Counted from the first letter of the stretch, positions 43,781 to 53,460 are shown. The stretch: DNA of 64,000 nucleotides from Chryseosolibacter indicum (GCF_018598585.1 NZ_JAHESD010000010.1:48909-112908); one strand, 5' to 3'. Made by a program: numbers and translations. The notes: a model not told the origin generated them from the letters alone.

Positions 43781-46249
43781 ATGTTAAAAACATTTTGTGT
43801 AACAGTCTTTATGCTGTTGTCTTCGTACTGCTACAGTCAGTACATTGTAAGTGGCGTTGTTCGCGATGCACGAAGCCGTCCGCTTCCAGGTGCGAGCGTT
43901 TCAATTTCAGACCTTAAACAACAATCAGTTACGGACCAGTTTGGTCAATTTAAATTTGAAAGGGTGCCTTCCGGGAACCAAACCCTGGTTATCACTTTTA
44001 TTGGATTCAGAAAAAAGGAAGAAACAATAGTTGTATCTAAAAATACAGAAGTACAGCTAGCGCTTGAAGAAGCCCCGGTAATTTCTGAAGCTGTTGTTGT
44101 AAGCGCAACACGCGCAACAGACAAAACTCCTGCTACTCATACAACAATAGAAAAACAGGATATCCAACAACAGAACTTCGGTCAGGACTTACCATTTCTT
44201 CTAAACTGGACGCCTTCCATCGTTACTACAAGCGATGCAGGCGCAGGTGTAGGATATACGGGTATTAGAATCCGCGGAAGCGATCAAACTCGTATCAATG
44301 TTACTATCAATGGTATTCCATATAACGATGCAGAATCGTTGGGCTCATTCTGGGTCAACATTTCTGATATTGCCTCATCTTCTCAAAGCATACAGATTCA
44401 ACGGGGAGTAGGAACTTCTACCAACGGAGCCGGTGCCTTTGGTGCAACCTTAAATCTGCAAACAAATACCAGAAATGATCACGCTTACGCGGATTTTGTC
44501 AATGCTTTCGGCTCCTTCAATACCAGAAGACATACTTTTAATTTTGGATCGGGTTTACTCAACGATCACTGGAGTTTTGAGGGAAGGCTTTCCAAAATTG
44601 CTTCTGATGGCTTTATTGACAGAGCCTTTTCTGATCTGAGCTCTTACTATTTCTCGGGTGGTTATCAAACTGAAAAAACGCTGGTAAAGGCTGTAATGTT
44701 TGGAGGTAAAGAAAGAACTTATCAGGCCTGGTACGGCGTACCGGAATCAAGGCTTAATAACGACAATGAGGCTATGTTAATCACAGCCATGAATGAAGGC
44801 TGGAATGACATCCAAACAGAAAACCTGCTCCAATCTAACAGCAGGACGTTCAACCCATATCAATACAAAAACCAGGTTGATAATTATCAGCAGGACAATT
44901 ATCAACTTCACTTCTCACACCAATTTACAGAGGCCTTCACTTGGAACACAAGTTTGCATTACACGCCGGGCAAAGGCTATTATGAAGAGTACAGATATGA
45001 TGATAAGATTGAAAGCTACGGCTTGAATAACATCATAATAGATGATGATGGAAGTACCACGGATAATGACACCATTAAAACAATGGACATGATCAGGAGA
45101 AGATGGCTCAATAACGACTTCTACGGTTTTACGTATTCTCTAAACTACGATAAAAACATTTGGAACATTGTATTGGGAGGAGGTTGGAACCGCTACGATG
45201 GAGATCATTATGGCGAACTACTCTGGGCTGAATACGCTCAATTCCCTCATGAATACAGATATTATTTTAATAACGGAGACAAGCGCGATTTCAACTCATA
45301 TCTTAAAACAAATATTCAGCTGTCTAATAAAGTAAATGCGTTTATTGATCTTCAGTATCGAAGAGTAACATATAAGGCAAAAGGAATCGAGAATGAGCAA
45401 GAGCCAGTAGATGTAGATGCTGACTTCAATTTCTTTAATCCAAAAGCCGGAATCACTGTAACGATATCTGACCATCAGCAATTATATGGTTTCTTTGGCA
45501 TGAGCAATCGGGAACCGGTTCGAAATGATTTTGTCGACTTTCCAGGAAACAATCCAAAACCTGAGAAACTCCAAAACCTAGAAGTCGGCTATCGCAGAAC
45601 GGGTAAGAATTATGGCCTTAACCTGAACTACTACCTGATGAATTATAAAGATCAGCTTGTACTCACTGGCCAGCTTAATGATGTAGGAGCAAACATCAGA
45701 ACAAACGCGGGTGAAAGCTACCGAATGGGCGTAGAGGTAGAATCAGCACTAAGACTTACAAATCAATTACAATGGAACTTTAACTTTACCCTGAGCAGAA
45801 ATAAGATCCAAAGCTACACTGAAGTTATTGAAGACTATGGTAATAATTTTGATGAATACAATCTTATTAGAAATACCTATAAGAGCACAGATATTTCCTT
45901 TTCTCCTGCTATCATAGCGGGATCACAATTGAAATATCTTCCGTTTCGCGGGGCAGAAATAGCGCTATTAAGTAAATATGTTGGTAAACAATACCTGGAC
46001 AACACACAAAATGAAAATCGCGCTATTGACGCCTATTTCATTAATGATATACGTTTAAGTTATAGCTGGAAGCCCTCTTTCATGAAAGAGATAAATTTCA
46101 GCTTTTTGATCAACAACGTTCTTGATAACATGTATGAGTCTAACGGATATACCTGGGGCTACCAGGCGGGTGCTACCACATATAGAGAAAATTATTACTA
46201 CCCACAGGCGGGCCGTAATATTATGGGAATGCTAACCCTTAGGTTTTAG
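43781..46249 (+). CDS. TonB-dependent receptor, probable thiamine-compound uptake
   Basis: An 822-residue outer-membrane receptor. It has a signal peptide (about 1-19, ending CYSQ), a carboxypeptidase-regulatory-like domain (about 22-105), a TonB plug (about 120-230, with GIRIRGSDQTRINVTINGIPYNDAES and QIQRGVGTSTNGAGAFGATLNL) and a beta-barrel ending MGMLTLRF. The last Phe is the usual barrel terminus. The TPP riboswitch upstream is the main basis for proposing thiamine or a thiamine precursor as cargo. Thiamine-regulated outer-membrane receptors are known in Bacteroidota from comparative genomics. No thiamine permease or salvage gene follows; the next gene is a prenyltransferase. Confidence 0.9.
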   Translation: MLKTFCVTVFMLLSSYCYSQYIVSGVVRDARSRPLPGASVSISDLKQQSVTDQFGQFKFERVPSGNQTLVITFIGFRKKEETIVVSKNTEVQLALEEAPVISEAVVVSATRATDKTPATHTTIEKQDIQQQNFGQDLPFLLNWTPSIVTTSDAGAGVGYTGIRIRGSDQTRINVTINGIPYNDAESLGSFWVNISDIASSSQSIQIQRGVGTSTNGAGAFGATLNLQTNTRNDHAYADFVNAFGSFNTRRHTFNFGSGLLNDHWSFEGRLSKIASDGFIDRAFSDLSSYYFSGGYQTEKTLVKAVMFGGKERTYQAWYGVPESRLNNDNEAMLITAMNEGWNDIQTENLLQSNSRTFNPYQYKNQVDNYQQDNYQLHFSHQFTEAFTWNTSLHYTPGKGYYEEYRYDDKIESYGLNNIIIDDDGSTTDNDTIKTMDMIRRRWLNNDFYGFTYSLNYDKNIWNIVLGGGWNRYDGDHYGELLWAEYAQFPHEYRYYFNNGDKRDFNSYLKTNIQLSNKVNAFIDLQYRRVTYKAKGIENEQEPVDVDADFNFFNPKAGITVTISDHQQLYGFFGMSNREPVRNDFVDFPGNNPKPEKLQNLEVGYRRTGKNYGLNLNYYLMNYKDQLVLTGQLNDVGANIRTNAGESYRMGVEVESALRLTNQLQWNFNFTLSRNKIQSYTEVIEDYGNNFDEYNLIRNTYKSTDISFSPAIIAGSQLKYLPFRGAEIALLSKYVGKQYLDNTQNENRAIDAYFINDIRLSYSWKPSFMKEINFSFLINNVLDNMYESNGYTWGYQAGATTYRENYYYPQAGRNIMGMLTLRF

Positions 46250-46344
46250 GTTAATTATCCGTTTAGCAGAAAGAAATTCTAAAACTTAATCTCATCCTCA
46301 CAATTTAATTAGAAGTGCTCGTTATTTTTACCTTCGAAAGAATA

Positions 46345-47205
46345 ATGAGCACCTCTTACCGCACAAAGCGCTTTATTACATCCCTGATCCGTCTTACAAG
46401 GGTCTGGAATCTGCTTATTATCGCTTTATCTCAATACTTTATAGCTGCCACACTTGTTGATAACCAAGCAATTTGGGATTGGCGCCTGTTTGTTCTCAGC
46501 TTGTCAACCGTGCTCATTGCTGCAGCAGGGTACATTATCAATGATTATTACGATATAAAGATCGATCTTGTTAATAAGCCAGACCGCGTTATAATTGGAA
46601 AAGGTATTACAAGGAGGTATGCAATTCTGCTACATACACTTTTGTCCGTTATCGGTGTTTTGTTAGGTCTTGTGTTAAACTGGCGAATCGGAGCCATCAA
46701 TTTTGCTTCTGCTTTTCTTCTCTGGTGGTACTCCAATGATTTAAAACGCCAACCATTTATTGGAAACGTAGTAGTAGCACTTATGACAGGCATTTCTATT
46801 ATTATCGTTGACGCCATTTATCAAACAGGTAATATTCTAATCATTATCTACGCCACCTTTGCTTTCTTTATTACGCTGGTAAGGGAGATTATCAAGGATA
46901 TGGAAGATCTGAAAGGTGACCATACATTTGGCTGCAAAACGCTTCCTATAGTTTGGGGGTTGAGAAAGACCAAGCAAATGATTTACGGAATTATCGTAGT
47001 CTTCTCTCTCATAGCTTTCCTTTTAAGCTTATTCTTAAGTAAGCTCCCTGAATACTACTTCCTCACCTTCCTTTTTCCTCCATTAGTATTTCTCGTAATA
47101 AGGCTCGTTAAGGCCGATACCAAAAAAGACTTTGCATGGCTTAGCAGCTTTTGTAAGGTTATTATGTTACTTGGCATTCTCAGTCTCGCCTTTGTGAGAA
47201 TGTAA
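46345..47205 (+). CDS. UbiA-family prenyltransferase, geranylgeranylglycerol-phosphate synthase-like
   Basis: 286 residues from ATG 46345; the longer frame begins with GTG 30 bp earlier. About eight membrane helices. The first Asp motif, NDYYDIKIDLVNKPDR, and the second, REIIKDMEDLKGD, bind the Mg-diphosphate of the isoprenoid donor. The pattern is that of the UbiA branch often annotated as geranylgeranylglycerol-phosphate geranylgeranyltransferase in Bacteroidota. The actual acceptor is unknown; a quinone or lipid is possible. It lies 95 bp after the TonB receptor and 48 bp before purN. Confidence 0.85.
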   Translation: MSTSYRTKRFITSLIRLTRVWNLLIIALSQYFIAATLVDNQAIWDWRLFVLSLSTVLIAAAGYIINDYYDIKIDLVNKPDRVIIGKGITRRYAILLHTLLSVIGVLLGLVLNWRIGAINFASAFLLWWYSNDLKRQPFIGNVVVALMTGISIIIVDAIYQTGNILIIIYATFAFFITLVREIIKDMEDLKGDHTFGCKTLPIVWGLRKTKQMIYGIIVVFSLIAFLLSLFLSKLPEYYFLTFLFPPLVFLVIRLVKADTKKDFAWLSSFCKVIMLLGILSLAFVRM

Positions 47206-47253
47206 AATTCTTTGTGTTCTTTTGCAGGAATTTTAAAGCGGCTACCAACTCCA

Positions 47254-47823
47254 ATGAAGAAATCACGTATTGCAATTCTGGCTTCTGGTAATGGAACAAA
47301 TGCAGAAGAAATTATAAAATATTTCCGCAACCACGCTTCAATTGAAGTGATCTTAGTTTTAAGTAATAATGTAAATGCTTTTGTTTTAGAAAGGGCCAAA
47401 AAACACGGCATTACTCACAGAGCATTTACCAAAGCTGAGTTTAAAGATTCTGTTGTGCTAGAATGGCTCAAGCAATATGACGTAACACACATTGTTTTGG
47501 CAGGATTTCTCTGGCTAATACCCGATAATCTTATCAAGCACTTCCCCAATAAAATCATTAACATACACCCTGCACTTTTACCCAAACATGGTGGCAAAGG
47601 CATGTATGGAATGAGAGTACACGAAGCTGTAAAGATTTCAGGTGATGTAGAAACAGGTATAACAATTCACTTAGTGAATGAACACTATGATGAAGGTAAA
47701 ATTCTGTTTCAGGCAAGATGTTCTGTAGAGACTAATTATACACCTCAAGCCATTGCCGAATGTGTTCATAAATTGGAATACGAGTACTATCCCAAAGTAA
47801 TTGAAAAGTGGATTATGGAATAG
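47254..47823 (+). CDS. purN: Phosphoribosylglycinamide formyltransferase
   Basis: 189 residues from ATG 47254; an upstream TTG frame is less likely. It transfers a formyl group from 10-formyl-THF to GAR in purine synthesis. The N-terminal IAILASGNGTNAEEI, the catalytic Asn-His in NIHPALLPKHGGKGMYG, and the late Asp in HYDEGKI are in place. It lies 48 bp after the prenyltransferase gene and ends before a hairpin terminator. Confidence 0.95.
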   Translation: MKKSRIAILASGNGTNAEEIIKYFRNHASIEVILVLSNNVNAFVLERAKKHGITHRAFTKAEFKDSVVLEWLKQYDVTHIVLAGFLWLIPDNLIKHFPNKIINIHPALLPKHGGKGMYGMRVHEAVKISGDVETGITIHLVNEHYDEGKILFQARCSVETNYTPQAIAECVHKLEYEYYPKVIEKWIME

Positions 47824-47829
47824 CAGGTC

Positions 47830-47867
47830 AAAGACTTGAATATTGATAAATAATCAAGTCTTTTATT
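47830..47867 (+). terminator. Hairpin terminator after purN
   Basis: A 10-bp perfect stem (AAAGACTTGA / TCAAGTCTTT) with a 14-nt loop is followed by TATTAAC. The T tract is short and partly inside the stem, so strength is uncertain. Confidence 0.55.
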
Positions 47868-47893
47868 AACTATCATTTGTAGTGCTGCTACTA

Positions 47894-48346
47894 TTAAGCC
47901 TTTTGTTCAGGCCTTACCCATTGAAAATCCTGGGCTTTCGGAAAGCCATCAAAAATATTTTTTATAAAGTCATTAGGCTTTGCAAGTTTTCTTTGCTTGA
48001 GGTCAATCCATGCACCGTCCACATTTACAATTGCCGCTACCGTATCACCATTTTTCATGAAGTGATGGCGAAGACTCCACCTTCCGAAATCCTCGCTGGC
48101 TTTTACCAGCTCAACAGTCAAAACAATCTGATCTTCAAAAAGAATTTCTCTTCTGAACACGGCTTCTTCACGAAACAACACAGGACCTATCATAAACTCT
48201 TCCAATTTATGTGTGGTAAGTCCCCTTTCACTAAGAACCTTAAGGCGCATTGATGCACCGTAATCATAGTAAACGGAATGACGGAGATGCCGGTTTGCAT
48301 CAATATCAGCCCAACGAATTTGTATAGACTCAGAAATTATGCTCAT
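47894..48346 (-). CDS. Acyl-CoA thioesterase, YbgC/FadM (hotdog) type
   Basis: 150 residues, single hotdog domain. The opening IQIRWADIDANRHLRHSVYYDYGASMR contains the Asp of the 4HBT active site followed by the Y-x5-R helix. It should hydrolyse acyl-CoA or acyl-ACP esters in the cytoplasm. It lies between purN (convergent) and homogentisate dioxygenase (same strand, 101 bp apart). No link to either is required. Confidence 0.82.
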   Translation of the reverse strand: MSIISESIQIRWADIDANRHLRHSVYYDYGASMRLKVLSERGLTTHKLEEFMIGPVLFREEAVFRREILFEDQIVLTVELVKASEDFGRWSLRHHFMKNGDTVAAIVNVDGAWIDLKQRKLAKPNDFIKNIFDGFPKAQDFQWVRPEQKA

Positions 48347-48447
48347 AGTAATTTTTTACGCTGGGCAATTGTAAGCAAACTTTCTCTAAAGTTGATAATT
48401 CCTTACATAATTAAGCGGTACACTAATTCGTCCTACAACCAATCTCA

Positions 48448-49641
48448 CTATGGAGTTTGTATTTCATTAAACTGCGCATGTCCGTTATCGGTCCAGCTCA
48501 TAGGATAATTATTGTCAACAAAGTCTAACGCATCTGTTGTAAGATACAAAGGCCTAAAGGTATCAACCATTACAGCAAGTTCATGCGTTTCTTTTGCTCC
48601 AATACTCTTTTCGACCGTACCAGGATGTGGCCCATGTGGTAATCCGCCAGGATGCAACGTAAACGATCCTCGCTCAATACCCCGGCGACTCATAAAATTA
48701 CCTTCTGCATAATACAACAGTTCATCACTATCTATATTACTGTGATTGTAAGGTGCGGGTATTGAAAGAGGGTGGTAATCAAACAACCTGGGTACAAATG
48801 AACAAATAACAAAATTGTGTCCCTGGAATGTTTGATGCACTGGCGGTGGCTGATGTATTCTACCTGTAATAGGCTCGAAATCATTTATTGAAAAAGCATA
48901 CGGCCACAAAAAGCCATCCCATCCTACTAGATCCAGAGGGCTGTAATCATATACATACTGATGAAGGTAGCCTTGTTTTTTAATCTTAACCAAAAACTCT
49001 CCTTTTGTTTCATCGGTAAACAACTCTTGTGGTGGTCGAATATCTCTTTCACAATAAGGAGAATGCTCAAGCAATTGGCCGAGCTGATTTCGGTATCTTT
49101 TAACTGTTTCAACCGGTGAAGCCGATTCAATGATCATAAGGCGAAGAGGGCCTTCAGAGAACTCAAGCTTATATACAACAGTGCGTGGAATAACTACATA
49201 ATCACCTTTCTTGATCTCCAGCTTACCAAATTGAGAAATAAGCACGCCTTCTCCGTCATGTATAAATAATACTTCATCACCCTCAGCATTTTTATAGAAG
49301 TAGTTCATCTTACGCTGCTTGGGAGAACAAATAGAGATGGCGCAATCATTATTCATCAATAATACTTTACGGGCGTCCAGGTAATCTTCTCCTGTAGTCA
49401 GCACTTTTGAAGTATTTAAGTGGGTCTGTCTTAAACCATAGTCCTCTATTTTTTTAGGACCATATTTCACCGGGTCTTTAAGCATTTTAATCCTTGTAGG
49501 AGGATTGATATGATATAAAATAGAATAAATGCCAGAAAAGCCTTCGGAGCTTACTACCTCTTCTTTATATAGAGACCCGTCAGGTTGCCTGAATTGTGTA
49601 TGTCTTTTTGGTGGTATCTTTCCAAGCCTATGGTAGTACAT
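48448..49641 (-). CDS. hmgA: Homogentisate 1,2-dioxygenase
   Basis: 397 residues from ATG 49641; the frame extends 24 bp further but only to a TTG. It cleaves homogentisate to maleylacetoacetate in tyrosine and phenylalanine breakdown. Typical features are MYYHRLGKIPPKRHTQFR at the start, the FIHDGEGVLISQFG cupin segment, and iron ligands in YNHSNIDSDELLYYAEG (His, then Glu) and LHPGGLPHGPHPG (late His). The upstream enzyme (HPPD) and later fumarylacetoacetase are not in the window. A possible TATTTTTG -7 box lies at 49663-49670. Confidence 0.92.
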   Translation of the reverse strand: MYYHRLGKIPPKRHTQFRQPDGSLYKEEVVSSEGFSGIYSILYHINPPTRIKMLKDPVKYGPKKIEDYGLRQTHLNTSKVLTTGEDYLDARKVLLMNNDCAISICSPKQRKMNYFYKNAEGDEVLFIHDGEGVLISQFGKLEIKKGDYVVIPRTVVYKLEFSEGPLRLMIIESASPVETVKRYRNQLGQLLEHSPYCERDIRPPQELFTDETKGEFLVKIKKQGYLHQYVYDYSPLDLVGWDGFLWPYAFSINDFEPITGRIHQPPPVHQTFQGHNFVICSFVPRLFDYHPLSIPAPYNHSNIDSDELLYYAEGNFMSRRGIERGSFTLHPGGLPHGPHPGTVEKSIGAKETHELAVMVDTFRPLYLTTDALDFVDNNYPMSWTDNGHAQFNEIQTP

Positions 49642-49712
49642 AAATGGATTGTTTAGTCTTACCAAAAATAAGAAAACTCTTTATGCATTCGTTTTCTGAA
49701 CCATTTCTATAA

Positions 49713-49743
49713 TAAAAAACCCGAAGATCAACCTCGGGTTTTA
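49713..49743 (-). terminator. Terminator of the C-terminal processing protease gene
   Basis: An 8-bp stem (AAACCCGA / TCGGGTTT) around a 9-nt loop is followed on the minus strand by TTTTATT, 5 bp past the stop of the protease gene. Confidence 0.75.
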
Positions 49744-49747
49744 TGTA

Positions 49748-51364
49748 TTACATTTTGTTTCTGTTGGTTTCCGGAACACGGTCGAAGAGCTTTGTCGCAT
49801 TCAGGAAAACCTCATTGGTTTCATTAAAAACAGGATAGAAACCTTTGTTACCCCAAAGTCTTCTCGCTATTTGCGATTTGACATGAATCTGGAATAACTT
49901 CTTCTTCTCTTTTAACTCCTGGTAGTCTGCTTTTACTTTATTCTTTTCACCAACCTTTGCTAAGGCAGTCAACATAGCGTCATTTACAACAAACTTTTCA
50001 AAGAACTCATCAAAGCCTTTCGCTTCCAATTCGCTTTTATTTGTTTCGGCATAATTAAATGAATACTCCTGGATAGACGTGGATGTATAAAGCTCATTTA
50101 AATAATGGCTGTTTAATGTGGTATCGAGCGGGACAAAATAATCTGGCATAATTCCTCCGCCGCCGTAAACAGTACGTCCGTTGAGTGTAATATACTTCAG
50201 CGAATCGTTAAACTTGATGCTATCGGCATGGAAGAACTCTCCATGATTATACCGGCTTATGATATCTCTTGAATATTCCTCACCATCTTCGTAAGGTTTT
50301 TGAATTGATCTACCGCTTGGGGTGTAGTACCTTGAAATCGTCAGTCGTAGCTCAGAGCCGTCGCTTAGGTCAAAAGGAGATTGAACCAACCCCTTACCAA
50401 AACTTCTGCGACCAACAATCAAAGCCCGGTCGTTATCCTGAAGGGCACCTGCTAAAATTTCAGAAGCAGAAGCACTACCCTCATTTACAAGCACAATAAT
50501 ATCTCCCTTTTCAAAATCGCCTTTGCTAGTAGAAGAGGCCTCAGCATTATATTTCCGTTCCTTTCCTTTTTGGGATACAATCTTTTTACCGGCAGATAGA
50601 AACTCATCTGCCATTTCAATGGCCATGTTCATGTATCCTCCGGGATTTCCCTGCAAGTCTAGAATCAGACGTTGCATACCTTTGCCTTTTAACTCATTTA
50701 AAGAAGCTTTAAACTCTTCATAAGTAGTAGCAGAAAACCGATTCACCTTAATATAGCCGGTTTCTTTATCCACCATGTACGCTACATCTACTGAATATTG
50801 GGGTATCTTATCACGCACAATGTTGTAATCAACTTCTTTGTCTCCTCGAAGGATCGTTACCTTCACCTCAGTTCCTCTAGGGCCTTTCAGCGCTTTGGTT
50901 ACAGCAGTTGTGGTAATGCCGATACCCGCCACGTTCTTGTCGTCTACCTTTACAATTTTATCCCCCGAAATAATTCCCAAGGCTTCCGATGGACCGCCGC
51001 TTAACGGTGTCACTACTACAATGGTATCGTTAAAAATATTGAATTCAATACCGATACCATCAAAATTGCCTCTTAAATCTTCATTGGCAACATTGCGATC
51101 AGCCGCAGAAATATAGGATGAGTGCGGATCTAATTTGTGCAAGATGTGCTGGATGGCATCATCAACAAGTCTGGTTGTATTAACTGTATCAACGTACTCT
51201 TCATTTATTTGAGTTAAAACCTCCCTGAATTTTTGAATGTCCTTATTAACATCTGTAGATCTTTTGCCGGTACTAAATGTTGCACCTACGAAAATACCGG
51301 CAGCAAGACCTAAGCATAAAACTATTGGAAGTTTCACCTGGTACTTACTCTGATTTTGACTCAT
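49748..51364 (-). CDS. ctpA: S41-family C-terminal processing peptidase
   Basis: 538 residues. It has an N-terminal membrane anchor (about 10-30), a PDZ domain (about 85-170: DGIGIEFNIFNDTIVVVTPLSGGPSEALGI), and a protease domain with GSASASEILAGAL (catalytic Ser) and GRRSFGKGLVQ (catalytic Lys). It should trim or degrade proteins by their C-termini in the periplasm. It has a C-terminal extension of about 130 residues after the protease domain, common in Bacteroidota Ctp proteins. It is monocistronic. Confidence 0.93.
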   Translation of the reverse strand: MSQNQSKYQVKLPIVLCLGLAAGIFVGATFSTGKRSTDVNKDIQKFREVLTQINEEYVDTVNTTRLVDDAIQHILHKLDPHSSYISAADRNVANEDLRGNFDGIGIEFNIFNDTIVVVTPLSGGPSEALGIISGDKIVKVDDKNVAGIGITTTAVTKALKGPRGTEVKVTILRGDKEVDYNIVRDKIPQYSVDVAYMVDKETGYIKVNRFSATTYEEFKASLNELKGKGMQRLILDLQGNPGGYMNMAIEMADEFLSAGKKIVSQKGKERKYNAEASSTSKGDFEKGDIIVLVNEGSASASEILAGALQDNDRALIVGRRSFGKGLVQSPFDLSDGSELRLTISRYYTPSGRSIQKPYEDGEEYSRDIISRYNHGEFFHADSIKFNDSLKYITLNGRTVYGGGGIMPDYFVPLDTTLNSHYLNELYTSTSIQEYSFNYAETNKSELEAKGFDEFFEKFVVNDAMLTALAKVGEKNKVKADYQELKEKKKLFQIHVKSQIARRLWGNKGFYPVFNETNEVFLNATKLFDRVPETNRNKM

Positions 51365-51565
51365 AAAAAAATATGAAATAAAAGATTTAAACGAACTTTA
51401 AAATTAATTGTTGGATCGCATTTTTAAGAAAATTCATTTAGATTCCTAAACCTATACTTTGTTGCGGTTGTTCTGATTACCTAACACAAAATTATCTCAA
51501 GTAGTAACAATTCTTTAGACGATTTTATTGACATTTTCCAAAAGGTAATTTTTATATTTACAAGA

Positions 51566-52321
51566 ATGAGTAGAGTTTCCTTAAAAGATACAAGAATTGC
51601 GGAGCTGGTAGATCAAAACTACGTTAATGGCTATGTTCTTTTTTATTTTGGGATACGATTCTACGAATACTTCGAATTAACACTAGAGCAGGTTTGCAAG
51701 CAAAAGGGATTAAAAACAGAACAGGTTATTAAAGAACTTGAATCCCCTACCTACCTTAAAGAGGCTGAACTGCCGCTGGTAAGCTACCCTGTCGATCTTA
51801 TAATACAATATCTTAAGCACTCGCATTTCCTTTTTATTAAACATAAGCTACCTTATATAGCGAGGTTGGTGGAAAGCTTTAAGGCGAACCACGAAGATTA
51901 CTTAATTATAGAACGAGATCTCAAACTCGTGTTTCCTCTTTTTGTTGAAGATTTCATTGAACACATCTACGAAGAGGAAGATACCCTATTCCATTACATT
52001 CAGGCACTTGAAAAGGCCTCAAAAGGCGAGTTTTCACCAGGAAAATTATTTTATCTGATGGAAAAGAACTCCATCAGGAAATTCGCGATGGACCACGAAG
52101 TACATGACGATGAAATGGAGGGTATTCGCAAGATCACAAAAGATTATAAGGTTGCCACCAATACACCCCTGCATGTTAAGGTCATGTATAACGAGTTAAA
52201 AGGTTTCGAACAAAGCCTTATCACACATGCCCGCATCGAAAACGAGGTCCTTTTCCCGAAAGCAATGGCAATCGAAAATAAAGTTAGAGCGGCCTTCTTT
52301 GAGAAATCTAAATTCAACTAA
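51566..52321 (+). CDS. ScdA/RIC-like hemerythrin-domain protein without the CC motif
   Basis: 251 residues. The N-terminal part (about 5-55) follows the ScdA_N/DUF542 layout: an ARIAELV-like start, FYFGIRFYEYFELTLEQVCKQKGLKTEQVIKEL. The usual Cys-Cys (after the IDF element) is replaced by Tyr-Phe. The C-terminal part (about 75-245) is a hemerythrin-like helix bundle with spaced His and Glu: LKHSHFLFIKHKLPYI, FIEHIYEEEDTLF, DHEVHDDEM, HARIENEVLFPKA. A di-iron site for damage repair or O2/NO sensing is likely. It lies 15 bp before ruvX. Confidence 0.75.
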   Translation: MSRVSLKDTRIAELVDQNYVNGYVLFYFGIRFYEYFELTLEQVCKQKGLKTEQVIKELESPTYLKEAELPLVSYPVDLIIQYLKHSHFLFIKHKLPYIARLVESFKANHEDYLIIERDLKLVFPLFVEDFIEHIYEEEDTLFHYIQALEKASKGEFSPGKLFYLMEKNSIRKFAMDHEVHDDEMEGIRKITKDYKVATNTPLHVKVMYNELKGFEQSLITHARIENEVLFPKAMAIENKVRAAFFEKSKFN

Positions 52322-52336
52322 TCTCTTTACTATTTA

Positions 52337-52753
52337 ATGGGCCGCATTCTGGCAATTGACTACGGAATTAAAAGAACCGGAATTGCCGTTACTGATCCGC
52401 TGCGTATCATAGCCTCACCTCTTGAAACTGTTCCCAGCGACAACTTGCTTACCTATCTTAAAGCTTACCTAACAAAGGAACAGGTAGATGAATTTGTAGT
52501 GGGAATGCCTAAAACATTAAAGAATGAAGATTCTGAAATAGCCCCACTTGTAAGAAAATTTGTTGAACAACTAAAAGCCACCTTTCCTGATAAGCCCGTT
52601 AACCTTGCTGACGAGCGGTTTACAAGCTCAATGGCACAACGCGCACTTATTGATGGTGGTATGAAGAAGAAAGACAGGCAGGTAAAAGGTAACGTAGATA
52701 AAGTTAGCGCCGCCATTATTCTTCAATCCTTTATGAGTGCTTTCAAACCATAA
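52337..52753 (+). CDS. ruvX: Putative pre-16S rRNA nuclease / Holliday junction resolvase-like protein
   Basis: 138 residues, YqgF/RuvX family. The RNase-H-like start GRILAIDYGIKRTGIAVTDP holds the first acidic residue. VVGMPKTL and LADERFTSSMAQRAL follow, and VDKVSAAIILQSFM closes the fold. It processes the 5' end of 16S rRNA in E. coli. It lies 15 bp after the ScdA-like gene on the same strand. Confidence 0.95.
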   Translation: MGRILAIDYGIKRTGIAVTDPLRIIASPLETVPSDNLLTYLKAYLTKEQVDEFVVGMPKTLKNEDSEIAPLVRKFVEQLKATFPDKPVNLADERFTSSMAQRALIDGGMKKKDRQVKGNVDKVSAAIILQSFMSAFKP

Positions 52754-52878
52754 ATTGCCAATTTCTAAAGACGCAAAACTATTCCTCCCCGTCGTATTGT
52801 TATTGGTTTAAAAGCGCTAACGAAAACATAAGATAACCTTAATAATAGGCCTGATATTTAAGGATTGCCTATAACTTA

Positions 52879-52886
52879 TAAATTTG
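52879..52886 (+). promoter_or_regulatory. TAAATTTG box just before def
   Basis: It matches TAnnTTTG and ends only 4 bp before the def start codon. If used as a -7 box, transcription would start at about the ATG, giving a leaderless message. No clear -33 is seen; a chance match is possible. Confidence 0.25.
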
Positions 52887-52890
52887 CGAA

Positions 52891-53445
52891 ATGATTTATC
52901 CGATAGTTATGTATGGTGACCCTGTTCTTAGACAACGGGGAAAAGATATCGAACAGGGAACTGATATTAAACAACTTATTGCCGATATGATGGAAACAAT
53001 GCATGCCGCCAATGGAATTGGCCTTGCAGCTCCTCAGATTGGCAAGGGTATTCGCTTATTTGTTGTTGATGGATCCAGCCTGGAAGAAGAACCAGGAATG
53101 GAAAACTTCAAGAAAGCATTTATTAATCCGCAAATCCTGGAAGAAACAGGTACACCATGGGATTTTGAAGAAGGATGTTTGAGCATCCCGAATATTCGCG
53201 AGAAGATCAGCCGTAAAGAGAAATTAAAGATCCGTTACTACGATGAGGATTGGAATCTTCATGAGGATACTTTTGACGGAATGCAGGCGCGTATTATCCA
53301 ACACGAGTACGACCACATAGAAGGAAAAATGTTTGTTGATTACCTCACGCCGCTTAAAAAGCGCTTGTTAAAAAGTAAACTAGCCGACATCTCAAAAGGC
53401 AAGGTAGATACAGAATATCGTATTATAGCCCCCGTTAAGCGATAG
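52891..53445 (+). CDS. def: Peptide deformylase
   Basis: A 184-residue metalloenzyme that removes the formyl group from nascent peptides. The three motifs are intact: GIGLAAPQIG, EGCLSIP (metal-binding Cys), and QHEYDHIEG (two metal-binding His and catalytic Glu). It has the extended C-terminus common in Bacteroidota. It is followed 15 bp later by the aminotransferase gene. Confidence 0.98.
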   Translation: MIYPIVMYGDPVLRQRGKDIEQGTDIKQLIADMMETMHAANGIGLAAPQIGKGIRLFVVDGSSLEEEPGMENFKKAFINPQILEETGTPWDFEEGCLSIPNIREKISRKEKLKIRYYDEDWNLHEDTFDGMQARIIQHEYDHIEGKMFVDYLTPLKKRLLKSKLADISKGKVDTEYRIIAPVKR

Positions 53446-53460
53446 TAATACCTGTATTGT

